Program-made: the position numbers and the translations under genes
Part shown: positions 15,925 through 23,500 of the stretch, in pieces
Numbering within the stretch: position 1 is the first letter of the stretch
How the letters are laid out: each line of letters starts with the position of its first letter
Notes under the pieces: generated by a model
The model's input: only the letters and a program-made list of their open reading frames with translations
Databases searched by the model: none
Told to the model about the DNA's origin: nothing
Assembly: GCA_002364755.1 (NCBI GenBank)
Contig: DEZI01000031.1
Location: 23,475 to 57,559 of the forward strand
From: Stenotrophomonas maltophilia
GTDB lineage: Bacteria > Pseudomonadota > Gammaproteobacteria > Xanthomonadales > Xanthomonadaceae
Direction of reading: 5' to 3'
DNA: 34,085 bases

Positions 15925-16866
15925 ATGCGCATCGGAATCGTTGTCGATTCGGCCTGCGACCTGCCGCAGGATTTCATTGCCGCACACAACATCGTGGTGC
16001 TGCCGATCACCGTGCGGATCGGCGAAGCGGTGCTGGCCGACCATCGCGACGAGCAGGCGACGCTCAGCTTCCTGCACGCCCACGTGGCCGAGCATGGTGC
16101 CGAAGCCGAGACCATCCCCTTCAGCGTCAACCAGATCCGCGATCTGTTCCTGCAGCAGCTGGTGATCGATTACGACCACGTGTTCTGCATGACCATCACC
16201 AGGACGCGCAGTCCGATCCACGACAACGCGCTGCAGGCCAGCTTCGCCATCCTCAACGACTACAAGCCGGTGCGCCAGGCGGCGGGCTACAACTCGCCGT
16301 TCGCGCTGCGCGTGCTGGATACCCAGAACCTGTTCGCCGCCCAGGCGGTGACCGCGGTGGAGGCGGTGCGGCTGCGCGACAGCGGTGCCAGCGTGCAGCA
16401 GATCCGCGAGCGGCTGGAAGAACTGTTCGGCAACGTGCACGGCTACATGGTCACCCGCGACCTGTACTACATGCGCGCCCGCGCTCGCCACAAGGGCGAC
16501 CGCAGCGTCGGCCTGCTCAGCGCCGCGCTGGGCAGCGCGCTGGACATCAAGCCGGTGCTGCACGGCTACAAGGGCGAGACCGGGCCGGTGGCCAAGATCA
16601 AGGGCTTCGACAACGCCGTGCAGAAGCTGTTCGGCGTGGTCGGCCAGCGCGTGCGCAACGGCCTGATGACCCCCACTGTCTGCGTCAGCTACGGCGGCGA
16701 GCTGGAGGAACTGCGTGCCCTGCCCGGCTATGCCGCGATGAAAGACCTGTGCGCCAGCCACGACGTGGCGGTATACGAGTCGGTGATGAGCCTGACCGGC
16801 ATGGTCAACGTCGGCAAGGGCGCGGTGACGATCGGCTTTGCCGATGGGCCGCATCGCTTCGAATAA
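15925..16866 (+). CDS. DegV family protein (fatty-acid binding)
   Basis: A 313-residue DegV-family protein. Members bind a fatty acid between two domains and, in Firmicutes, deliver it to fatty-acid kinase. The N-terminal IGIVVDSACDLP and the VVLPITVRIG strand are typical, as is the C-terminal SLTGMVNVGKGAVTIGF. It is slightly longer than the usual 280 residues, with a charged helical stretch (RARARHKGDRS) in the middle. GGAGGGGGA precedes the ATG by about 6 bases, a strong ribosome-binding site. A -10-like TAAAAT upstream suggests its own promoter. Its role in this group of bacteria is not established. Confidence 0.88.
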   Translation: MRIGIVVDSACDLPQDFIAAHNIVVLPITVRIGEAVLADHRDEQATLSFLHAHVAEHGAEAETIPFSVNQIRDLFLQQLVIDYDHVFCMTITRTRSPIHDNALQASFAILNDYKPVRQAAGYNSPFALRVLDTQNLFAAQAVTAVEAVRLRDSGASVQQIRERLEELFGNVHGYMVTRDLYYMRARARHKGDRSVGLLSAALGSALDIKPVLHGYKGETGPVAKIKGFDNAVQKLFGVVGQRVRNGLMTPTVCVSYGGELEELRALPGYAAMKDLCASHDVAVYESVMSLTGMVNVGKGAVTIGFADGPHRFE

Positions 16867-16935
16867 GCCGTTCTGGCGTACACAAGCATTGCACTGCGGC
16901 TGTGCCAGCCTTGCCGCACCTCAAGGAGACGAACC

Positions 16936-17274
16936 ATGCCTGCGCAGTACCACATCAGCCTGCCCGACCCGTCCAAGGCCCGTGGCAACGACCCTGACCT
17001 GTCTTTCCATTCGCAGAGCGCCGGCGGTTTCGCCGAGGAGCTGCAGGATGCCCTGCGCAGCGGCACCCTGTTCGAGCGCTGGAAGGCGAAGCAGGCCGAC
17101 CCGGACGCCGTGGAGCCGCAGTGGGGCGTGACCGACCCGGATGCCACCGTGACCGGCGAGCAGAAGGACCTGCGCATCAACCTGGTGGCCACCACCCGCA
17201 TCGACAGTGATGTGTTCAAGCAGCGCCTTCGCCTGCTGGCCGGCCACCACTGGGAACTGCGCGACGTGCGTTGA
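16936..17274 (+). CDS. Small uncharacterised protein
   Basis: A 112-residue soluble protein that I do not recognise as a named family. It has no signal peptide, membrane segment or cysteine. The composition is acidic and polar, with a short FAEELQDALRSGTLFERWKAKQ helix and a C-terminal KQRLRLLAGHHWELRDVR segment. AAGGAGA lies 7 bases before the ATG, a near-ideal ribosome-binding site that supports real translation. It follows the degV-type gene by 69 bases on the same strand and is the last gene before a repeat-rich gap. Confidence 0.7.
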   Translation: MPAQYHISLPDPSKARGNDPDLSFHSQSAGGFAEELQDALRSGTLFERWKAKQADPDAVEPQWGVTDPDATVTGEQKDLRINLVATTRIDSDVFKQRLRLLAGHHWELRDVR

Positions 17275-17328
17275 GGCGCCCGCCGACGCCCGTGTCGTGA
17301 TCGACCCGGTGCCGACGGCTCCGCTCTG

Positions 17329-17416
17329 GTAGGCCAATCTTGGTTGGCGTCCCTGCAAATGGTTGCCAACCAAGGTTGGCAACTACCGACGACCGACGGG
17401 CATGCCCCGGGGCTAC
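17329..17416. repeat. Head-to-head SMAG pair plus a degenerate unit
   Basis: GTAG at 17329-17332 opens a GCCAA/TTGGC hairpin. An opposed unit, TTGCCAACC/GGTTGGCAA, ends in CTAC at 17383-17386. A further unit carries the palindrome GGGCATGCCC (17398-17407) and CTAC at 17413-17416. The pair sits about 55 bases after the small gene's stop. Confidence 0.75.
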
Positions 17417-17451
17417 CAGCGCACCGTTCCTGCGGCTGGCACACTGCCGGA

Positions 17452-17616
17452 ATGAGAAACAGAGATGCCACCACCAAGCCGGGTGCGCGCGGCGAGAAAA
17501 AGCTGCGCGACGCTCCACGCCGACTGCGCAACCTGCAACAGTGGGCAGGCTCCTTCAGCGGTGCGTTCCCCTCCCCAGAAGCCTTACATGGACCGGCGCA
17601 CGACGTGCTCTGGTAG
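17452..17616 (+). CDS. Doubtful small basic ORF ending in a SMAG GTAG
   Basis: A possible 54-residue protein (MRNRDATTKPGARGEKK...) with a basic N-terminal half and a final DVLW. Its TAG stop (17614-17616) lies in a GTAG tetranucleotide, the same arrangement seen for two solid genes here. There is no convincing ribosome-binding site and I recognise no family. It is the only candidate gene in the 468-base gap 17275-17742; the rest of that gap is repeats. Confidence 0.3.
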   Translation: MRNRDATTKPGARGEKKLRDAPRRLRNLQQWAGSFSGAFPSPEALHGPAHDVLW

Positions 17617-17731
17617 ATGCCAAGCCGCCGGGCATGGCCCGGCGCTACCGCCACGATGGGTACCGCACCGCCCTGCCCGGTGGGTGCGTATCGCGACCGG
17701 CATGGTGGCTAGCGCCGGGCCATGCCCGGCG
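17613..17731. repeat. SMAG elements upstream of the efflux OMP gene end
   Basis: GTAG at 17613-17616 and an inverted unit with arms GCCGGGC/GCCCGGC ending in CTAC at 17645-17648 form one pair. A further unit at 17709-17731 has CTAG instead of GTAG before arms GCCGGGC/GCCCGGC. The last one ends about 12 bases before the convergent outer-membrane gene's stop codon. Confidence 0.7.
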
Positions 17732-17742
17732 ATTCCATGTCG

Positions 17743-19155
17743 TTACCAGCCGCCGCCCAGCGCGCGGTACAGCTCCACTCTCGCTATCGCCGCCGTGGCC
17801 TGGCTGTTGGCCAACGCGGCCTGGTTGTCCAGCGCGATGCGCTGGGTGCTCAGCACATCCAGCATGTCGACCACACCAGCCTGGTACTGGCGCCGCGCCG
17901 CGCCCAAGGCGGTCTCGCTCTGCGCCACCGCCACCTGCAGCTGCGCCGTGCGCTGCTGCTCGGCCGCGTAGCCATCGATGGCATCGTCCACTTCATGCCA
18001 GGCCTGCAGCACCGTCCGCTGGAACTGCAGCGCGGACTGCTGCTGTTGCAGCCGGCTCAGCGCCAGATTTGCCTTCAGCCGCCCACCCTGGAAGATCGGC
18101 AGGCTGATCGACGGGCCGATGCTGAAGCGGTGTGCATCCCAGCCATCCAGGTCATCGAGCTGCTTGGCCTGGAAACCCGCATCTCCATTCAAAGTGATGC
18201 GCGGCAGGAAGCTGGCCTTGGCCGCGCCGATGTTGGCGGTGGCCGCATGCAGCGCCGCTTCGGCACGGCGGATGTCCGGGCGGCGTTCGGCCAGGTCACT
18301 GGGCAGGCCCACGGCCACGTCGGGCAGTGCCGGCCAGTCGCTGCGCACGGCCTGCAGCTGCGCATCCAGCGCCAGCGGCGGCCTGGCCAGCAGGAACGCC
18401 AGCGCATTGCGCAGCTGCGACTGCCGGTGCCGCAGCGGCGCGACGCGGGCCTGCAGCGCGGCCACCTGCGCCGCCGCGCTCGATACCTGCAGCGTGCTGG
18501 CCACGCCCTGGCGCTGCCGCGCCTCGGTCAGCCGCTTGATGTCAGCGGCAATGCCCAGGTTGTCCTCGGTGATCGCCAGCAGCTGCGAGGTCGCGCGCAG
18601 CTGCAGGTAGGAACGGGCGGTTTCGGCCAGCAGCGCGATGCGCACGGCATGGGCATCCTCTTCGGCCATCTGCACGCGCGCGTCGGCGGCTTCCACCTGG
18701 CGGCGCACGCGGCCCCACAGGTCCAGCTCCCAGCTCAGGCCGATGCCGGCCTGGAACAGGCCGTAGTCCTCGCGGCCGGCGTTGCCGGACGGATCGCTCA
18801 GGCCCACCTCGCTGTTGCGTGCGCGCACGCCGCTGGCGCTGGCCGCCACCGAGGGCAGCCGGTCCGCGGCGCTGATGCCACGCGCCGCGCGGCTCTGCTG
18901 CACGCGGTTGGCCGCCAGTTGCAGGTCCAGGTTGGACTGCAGCACCTGCTGCGCAAGCTGGCCCAGCAGCGGATCATCGAAGCCCGCCCACCACGCCGCA
19001 TCGTCGTCGAGAGTCGCAGTGGCCACGGCGTCACCCTGCCACTGTGCCGGCAGCTGGGCCTGCGGCCGTACGAAGTCCGGGCCCAGGGTGCAGGCCGCCA
19101 CGGCCAGGCACAGCGCCGCAGTGGTCAGGGTCTTCATCACGCTGGGGGCGTTCAT
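17743..19155 (-). CDS. NodT-family outer-membrane efflux lipoprotein
   Basis: A 470-residue TolC/OprM-like outer-membrane factor, the exit duct of a tripartite pump. It has a lipoprotein signal with lipobox VAAC (C22) followed by TLGPDFVRP, typical of the NodT family. Two outer-membrane efflux (OEP) repeats follow, with long helical stretches and ERRPDIRRAEAALHAATANIGAAKASFLPRI-type signatures near the middle. Its ATG overlaps the adaptor gene's stop by four bases (ATGA), showing translational coupling. An alternative start is the methionine at residue 7. The partners are the HlyD-type adaptor and DHA2 pump upstream. Confidence 0.93.
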   Translation of the reverse strand: MNAPSVMKTLTTAALCLAVAACTLGPDFVRPQAQLPAQWQGDAVATATLDDDAAWWAGFDDPLLGQLAQQVLQSNLDLQLAANRVQQSRAARGISAADRLPSVAASASGVRARNSEVGLSDPSGNAGREDYGLFQAGIGLSWELDLWGRVRRQVEAADARVQMAEEDAHAVRIALLAETARSYLQLRATSQLLAITEDNLGIAADIKRLTEARQRQGVASTLQVSSAAAQVAALQARVAPLRHRQSQLRNALAFLLARPPLALDAQLQAVRSDWPALPDVAVGLPSDLAERRPDIRRAEAALHAATANIGAAKASFLPRITLNGDAGFQAKQLDDLDGWDAHRFSIGPSISLPIFQGGRLKANLALSRLQQQQSALQFQRTVLQAWHEVDDAIDGYAAEQQRTAQLQVAVAQSETALGAARRQYQAGVVDMLDVLSTQRIALDNQAALANSQATAAIARVELYRALGGGW

Positions 19156-20189
19156 GCGCCCTCCCCGCCCTGCAGGTCCACACGCGCTTCCACCGACATG
19201 CCGGCGCGCAGCTGCTCCGCCAGTGGCTGGCCCGGCTCCAGCACGATCTTCACCGGGATCCGCTGCACCACCTTGGTGAAGTTGCCGGTGGCGTTCTCCG
19301 GCGCGACGGCGGCAAAGGTCACGCCAGTGGCTGGAGCAATGCTGTCGATGTGGCCGTGCAGGCGCGTGCCGGGAAACACGTCCACGGACAGCTCGACCGG
19401 CTGGCCGGCGTGCATGCGGGTCATCTGCGTTTCCTGGAAATTGGCGACCACGAAGGCACGCTGCAGCGGCACGATTGCCGCCACCGCGGTTCCCGGGGTC
19501 AGGTAGGCGCCGACGCGCACCGCACGGCGGCCGACCACACCGTCAATCGGCGCGCGCAGCTCGGTGTGGGACAGGTCAAGCTCCGCGCGTGCCTGTGCCG
19601 CCTCGGCGCGCTGCACCGCGGCCTGTGCCGACTGCACGCCGGCGGCGAGGATGCCGGTGCGCTGGCGGGCGGTGCTCAGTGCGGCCTGCCCCTGCTGCAG
19701 GCGCGCATTGGCCACGGCCTGCTTCGACTGCGCCTGCTGGGCGTTCTGCACGGTACCGGCACCATCGCGGGCCAGTTCGCGGTAGCGCTGCTGGTCTGCG
19801 CTGGCCAGGGTCAGCTCGGAGCGGCTGACATCGACGCTGGCCCGGGCCTGTTCGATCAGCGAATCCTGCTGGGCCAGCGCAGCGTGCGCATTGGCCAGCT
19901 GTGCGCGTGCATTGGCGAGGTCGGCGCGCGCCGCCTGCAGTGCTACCTGGTAATCGCGATCGTCGATGCGGGCCAGCACGTCGCCAGCCTTCACCATCTG
20001 GTTGTCCTGCACCTCGACGCTGCTGACAAAGCCAGCCACCTTCGGCGCAACCACGGTGAAATCGGCGTTGACGTAGGCGTTGTCGGTGCGTTGGTAGCGC
20101 CCGTCGCGCAGCAGCAGCCAGCCGCCGATGGCCAGCGCCAGCACGCCCACGGCAAGGCCGGTATTGAGGGTTGTCTTGTTGAGGCTCAT
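19152..20189 (-). CDS. EmrA/HlyD-family periplasmic adaptor
   Basis: A 345-residue membrane-fusion protein that links an MFS pump to an outer-membrane duct. It has one N-terminal membrane segment (about 10-27), then RTDNAYVNADFTVVAPKVAGFV, the classic EmrA-type barrel/lipoyl start. A long coiled-coil hairpin rich in Ala and Gln (about 80-200) and the returning lipoyl half ELRAPIDGVVGRR follow. AAGGAC precedes the ATG. It begins 23 bases after the pump gene's stop and overlaps the OMP gene by four bases. The gene order pump-adaptor-duct differs from the emrCAB arrangement described in S. maltophilia, so I do not give it that name. Confidence 0.93.
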   Translation of the reverse strand: MSLNKTTLNTGLAVGVLALAIGGWLLLRDGRYQRTDNAYVNADFTVVAPKVAGFVSSVEVQDNQMVKAGDVLARIDDRDYQVALQAARADLANARAQLANAHAALAQQDSLIEQARASVDVSRSELTLASADQQRYRELARDGAGTVQNAQQAQSKQAVANARLQQGQAALSTARQRTGILAAGVQSAQAAVQRAEAAQARAELDLSHTELRAPIDGVVGRRAVRVGAYLTPGTAVAAIVPLQRAFVVANFQETQMTRMHAGQPVELSVDVFPGTRLHGHIDSIAPATGVTFAAVAPENATGNFTKVVQRIPVKIVLEPGQPLAEQLRAGMSVEARVDLQGGEGA

Positions 20190-20212
20190 GGGGAAGTCCT
20201 TGCGAAGGGGAG

Positions 20213-21727
20213 TCAGGCCACGGCACGTGGCGGATGGATACGGGTAGCCCACGGCAGCAGCGGCAGGCAGCCCAGGGCCACCAGCGCGACCAGCCAGTAC
20301 AGGTCGGCCGAGGTCAGCGCCTGTACCTGGGCGTGCAGGCGTGCGGGCAGATCGGTGCTGGCCGGCAGCCACGGCTGGTTGCCCAGGTGGTCCACCAGCG
20401 CGGTGGAATGGAAGTGGCGCCGCGACTGCGCGACCGCGTCGAGCACGCCGCCAGCAAACACCGCGGAAAAGCCCTTGACGGTGTTGAACCAGGCCGAGGC
20501 ATAGGGACCGTCCTGCGGTGCCAGGCCGGTGGTGGCCAGCAGCAGCAGCGGCAGCACCGCCATCGGCTGCGCCACCACCTGCAGCAGCTGCACCCACAGG
20601 AAGTTGTCGCGGTTCCACTGCACGTCCAGGTGCGCGCCGATGAAGCAGGCGGCGGCCAGCAGGACCAGCCCCGTCGCCTGCACCCAGCGGCAATCCACCG
20701 CACGCTGGTTCATCACGGTGGCCACCAGCGGCAGCGCGATGGCCTGCGGCAGCGCGACCCACAACAGCATCGGTGCGGTCTGCAGCGGTCGGTAACCCTG
20801 CACGCTGGCCAGGTAGCCGGACGGAATGGAGATCACCGCCAGCAGCACGAACAGCACGCCGATGCAGGTCACCAGCGAGTAACTGAGATTGCGATGGACC
20901 AGCAGCTGCAACTTGAAGAACGGCAGCGGGTGGAACCATTCATTGATGAAGAACAGCACCAGCAGGCCGCCGCCACCGCCCAGCAGCACCGTGATCAGCG
21001 GTGAATCGAACCAGTTCAGGCGCGCGCCCTGGGTCAGGCCCAGCACCAGCATGACCAGCGCGGGCAGCCCCAGGGCCAGGCCCACGCCATTGAACTGGGC
21101 GAAGCGTTCCAGCCGCAGCGGGTCCTGCGGCAGACCCCAGCCGACCATGGCCATGCCAGCCACGCAGAACGGCACGATGTGCCAGAACGCGAACTGCCAG
21201 CCGGCATGCTCGACCCACAGCGCGGCCAGCGGCGTGCCCATGCTGGGTCCGAACGTTGCCGTCAGCGCATAGCCGGCCAGACCGTACAGCTTGATGCCCG
21301 GCGGCAGGAAGCGGAGCGCCACGCTCATCAACAGCGGTGGCAGCGCGCCACCAGCGAGGCCCTGCAGCCCGCGCAGCAGCAGGAAAGTCGGCAGGTTCGG
21401 CGCCAGCGGGCACAGCACGCCCAGCAGCATGAAGGCGGCGATCATCACCAGGGCGAAGCGGCGCAGCGAAAAGGTCACGGCACACCAGGGTGCGAAGGCC
21501 ATGGCGCTGACCGACATCGCGCTGTACACGCTGATGATCCAGCTGCCATCGTCGACGCTGAAGCCCATCGCGCCGCGGATATCGGCCAGCGCGACCTTGG
21601 TGACGTTTTCGTTGAAGCCCGACAGCAGCACCACCAGCAGCACGCCGCACAGGCCAACGACAATGCGGCGGTCGAACGCGGGGGCGACGGGAGCGGCCGG
21701 GGCTCGGGGCATGGCGACCGCGCTCAT
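20213..21727 (-). CDS. DHA2-type MFS multidrug transporter (EmrB/QacA family)
   Basis: A 504-residue inner-membrane transporter with about 14 hydrophobic segments, the size and topology of DHA2 drug:proton antiporters. Family features include the first-helix FNENVTKVALADIRGAMGF region, LLLRGLQGLAGGALPP in helix 4-5 and the following GLAGYALTATFGPSMGTP (motif C-like glycines and prolines). With the adaptor and outer-membrane lipoprotein downstream it should export hydrophobic or amphipathic compounds directly out of the cell. The start is the ATG at 21725-21727. Upstream lie a TAGACT -10 candidate and an inverted repeat, then SMAG units and the lysR gene. The exported substrate cannot be read from sequence. 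Confidence 0.92.
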   Translation of the reverse strand: MSAVAMPRAPAAPVAPAFDRRIVVGLCGVLLVVLLSGFNENVTKVALADIRGAMGFSVDDGSWIISVYSAMSVSAMAFAPWCAVTFSLRRFALVMIAAFMLLGVLCPLAPNLPTFLLLRGLQGLAGGALPPLLMSVALRFLPPGIKLYGLAGYALTATFGPSMGTPLAALWVEHAGWQFAFWHIVPFCVAGMAMVGWGLPQDPLRLERFAQFNGVGLALGLPALVMLVLGLTQGARLNWFDSPLITVLLGGGGGLLVLFFINEWFHPLPFFKLQLLVHRNLSYSLVTCIGVLFVLLAVISIPSGYLASVQGYRPLQTAPMLLWVALPQAIALPLVATVMNQRAVDCRWVQATGLVLLAAACFIGAHLDVQWNRDNFLWVQLLQVVAQPMAVLPLLLLATTGLAPQDGPYASAWFNTVKGFSAVFAGGVLDAVAQSRRHFHSTALVDHLGNQPWLPASTDLPARLHAQVQALTSADLYWLVALVALGCLPLLPWATRIHPPRAVA

Positions 21728-21776
21728 CGGCGGCGGCCGATCCGTGCAGCGCACGGCAGGTGAAGCGACATGGCGT

Positions 21777-21807
21777 GCGCTCCGTGAATGTGGGGGAGCG
21801 CAGTCTA
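21777..21807 (-). promoter_or_regulatory. Candidate -10 and operator of the efflux operon
   Basis: On the minus strand TAGACT (21807-21802) is followed at once by the inverted repeat TGCGCTCC-N10-GGAGCGCA (21777-21802). The repeat would cover the transcription start and lies about 50 bases before the pump gene's ATG. The -35 position is poor (T-rich only). This is a plausible repressor or activator site; the link to the nearby LysR is inference. Confidence 0.4.
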
Positions 21808-21874
21808 TGCAGGCCCACTGCTGCGAAAAATGGCGTGGATGCGATGCCAGCCGTGCGCCTGACGCACGTATCCG

Positions 21875-21969
21875 GTAGCTGCCGACCGTTGGTCGGCGCA
21901 GGATCCTGGTAGGTGCCGACCGTTGGTCGGCACGCCCTCTGATGCAGCCGAGCGTAGGCTCGGCTCTAC
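21875..21969. repeat. Three SMAG units between lysR and the pump gene
   Basis: Forward unit: GTAG at 21875-21878 and GCCGACC/GGTCGGC to 21897. Forward unit: GTAG at 21909-21912 and GTGCCGACC/GGTCGGCAC to 21933. Inverted unit: AGCCGAGC/GCTCGGCT at 21946-21965 and CTAC at 21966-21969. The last CTAC contains the lysR stop codon. Confidence 0.9.
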
Positions 21970-22871
21970 AGGTCGGCGTCGCACATCGTCTTGATCGCGC
22001 GGCGCAGCCAGCGATGCGCCGGATCGTTGTCCATGCGCGGGTGCCAGGCCTGCACCAGGGCCACCGTGCGCACCGATACCGGCAGCGGGAACATCCGCAG
22101 CGGCAGCCCCATGTAGGTGATGCGATCGAGCATGACGCTCGGCATCTGCGGCAGCACCAGATCCGACGATGCCGCCGCGAAGATCGCGCCATGGAAGGTG
22201 GGGATCACCATCGCCACCCGTCGGCTCAGGCCGAGCTGCGCCAGCTCATCATCGATCGGACCGTGGGCGATGCCGCGCCGCGAAACGGAGATGTGGTCGC
22301 AGGCAGCGAAACGCTCGGCGGTGATGTCCCCGTCGAACAGCGGATGATCCTCGCGCGCCGCACCCAGCAGCGCCGTGGTGAACAGGTTCTGCACCTTGGT
22401 CTCCGGCGCGTGCTTGCCGGCGGTGCTGATGAACAGGTCTATCCGGCCCTGCACCATCGCATCATCATCGGTATCGCCTTCGGGCATGAAGCGCAGCGTG
22501 CAGCGCGGCGCCTGCTGCCGGAACACCTCGCGCAGGCGGCCGCCGTAGCTGCCGATGAACACATCGTTGGCGCGGATGCTGAAGGTGTGTTCCAAGGTCT
22601 GGATGTCCACTTCGCGGCCGTCGTGGAACACACGGTGGGCCTGCTCGATCACGTCGCGCACCTGTTCGCGCAGTTCCAGCGCGCGCGGGGTCGGTGCCAG
22701 GCCGCGGCCGGCGCGTACCAGCACCGGGTCGCCCAGCGCTTCGCGGATCCGCCCCAAGGTACGGCTCATGGCCGGGGCACTGAGGTTCATGCGGCGTGCC
22801 GCCCCGGCGACGCTGCCTTCGTCCAACAGGACATCCAGGGCGAGCAGCAGATTCAGGTCAGGCAGGGGCAT
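21966..22871 (-). CDS. LysR-family transcriptional regulator (efflux-linked)
   Basis: A 301-residue LysR regulator. The winged helix-turn-helix at about 5-65 reads LLLALDVLLDEGSVAGAARRMNLSAPAMSRTLGRIREALGD, then a linker helix and a substrate-binding domain. The start is the ATG at 22869-22871, with GGAG seven bases upstream. A perfect palindrome of LysR-box form (22878-22892) covers that ribosome-binding site. Its TAG stop (21968-21966) is the GTAG of an inverted SMAG element. It lies upstream of the efflux operon on the same strand and is divergent from the universal-stress-protein gene, so it may control either or both, as well as itself. Confidence 0.92.
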   Translation of the reverse strand: MPLPDLNLLLALDVLLDEGSVAGAARRMNLSAPAMSRTLGRIREALGDPVLVRAGRGLAPTPRALELREQVRDVIEQAHRVFHDGREVDIQTLEHTFSIRANDVFIGSYGGRLREVFRQQAPRCTLRFMPEGDTDDDAMVQGRIDLFISTAGKHAPETKVQNLFTTALLGAAREDHPLFDGDITAERFAACDHISVSRRGIAHGPIDDELAQLGLSRRVAMVIPTFHGAIFAAASSDLVLPQMPSVMLDRITYMGLPLRMFPLPVSVRTVALVQAWHPRMDNDPAHRWLRRAIKTMCDADL

Positions 22872-22877
22872 GGCAGT

Positions 22878-22892
22878 CTCCAACAGTTGGAG
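22878..22892. promoter_or_regulatory. Perfect LysR-type box over the lysR ribosome-binding site
   Basis: CTCCAAC-A-GTTGGAG is a 15-base perfect inverted repeat containing T-N11-A (22879 and 22891), the usual LysR recognition form. It starts 7 bases before the lysR ATG and includes its GGAG. This position suggests negative autoregulation. Confidence 0.6.
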
Positions 22893-22908
22893 TGACTCTA
22901 CGACACCC

Positions 22909-22922
22909 TTGATCAAAGTCGA
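22909..22922 (+). promoter_or_regulatory. FNR/Anr-like box before the universal-stress-protein gene
   Basis: TTGAT-CAAA-GTCGA differs at one position from the TTGAT-N4-GTCAA form bound by Anr/FNR proteins. It lies about 90 bases before the usp start codon. Universal stress genes in Pseudomonas are known Anr targets, which makes the match more credible. Confidence 0.45.
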
Positions 22923-23011
22923 TTGCATCCGGTGCAGGTATTGCCTGCGCCGCACGGCATGGGTGCACTGCGCGGCATGGGCGACCATCACCCCCTGCCA
23001 AGGAGTCCCCC

Positions 23012-23455
23012 ATGTTCACAACCCTGCTGGTCGCCCTCGACGGCGGCCCCCAGCACGACATCCTGCTGGACCTAGTCACCCGCGTCGCCGGACCACGCAG
23101 CCGCCTTCACCTGCTGTGCGTGATCGACCCGGAGTTCGCCCTGTCCGCCGATGCCAGCGATGCCGACCGCCGCGAGTACCCCGCCGCCGAACGCCAGCGG
23201 GCGAAGGCCGAAGGCCTGCTGCAGGACGCCATCGCACAGCTGCGCCAGCGTGGGGTGGACGCCCGTCCGCTGCTGCCGGCAGGCGATCCCGCCAAGGTGA
23301 TCAGCACCCAGGCGCGCGAGCTGGGCGCCGACCTGATCGTGATCGGCCATCGCCAGCTGTCACGGCTGCAGCGCCTGCTGGACAGCTCGGTGGCGCAGTG
23401 GACGCTCGACCACGCGCCCTGCCCGGTGCTGGTGGAGACGCGCGGCGAGCGTTGA
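23012..23455 (+). CDS. Universal stress protein (UspA family)
   Basis: A 147-residue single-domain universal stress protein. The N-terminal LLVALDGG includes the aspartate (D10) that contacts nucleotide in ATP-binding members, and the C-terminal ADLIVIGHRQ...APCPVLVETRGE is the family signature. The usual ATP loop G-2X-G-9X-G(S/T) is incomplete: after GHRQLSRLQRLLDSSV the later glycines are missing, so it may belong to the non-ATP-binding class. AAGGAG lies 6 bases before the ATG. It is divergent from the efflux-linked lysR and followed by a degenerate SMAG-like hairpin. An FNR-like box upstream suggests induction at low oxygen. Confidence 0.9.
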   Translation: MFTTLLVALDGGPQHDILLDLVTRVAGPRSRLHLLCVIDPEFALSADASDADRREYPAAERQRAKAEGLLQDAIAQLRQRGVDARPLLPAGDPAKVISTQARELGADLIVIGHRQLSRLQRLLDSSVAQWTLDHAPCPVLVETRGER

Positions 23456-23461
23456 GATACC

Positions 23462-23481
23462 CGCCAGGCATGGCCCGGCGC
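23462..23481. repeat. Degenerate SMAG-like hairpin
   Basis: A GCCAGGCATGGCCCGGCGCTGCC stretch resembles the GCCGGGC/GCCCGGC SMAG subtype but ends in CTGC, not CTAC. It fills the 45-base gap between the convergent usp and diguanylate cyclase genes and may act as a terminator for both. Confidence 0.45.
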
Positions 23482-23500
23482 TGCCGATCCTGCGTCCACA

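Noticed and set aside
17434..17451. TGGCAC followed by CTGCC as a sigma-54 promoter before the small ORF
   Set aside because: The spacing between the two blocks is too short for the GG-N10-GC rule of sigma-54 sites.
17743..21727. Naming the efflux genes emrCAB or fuaABC
   Set aside because: The gene order (pump, adaptor, duct) and the LysR partner do not fit emrCAB, and the inner-membrane protein is a DHA2 MFS pump, not a FUSC-type protein as in fuaABC.
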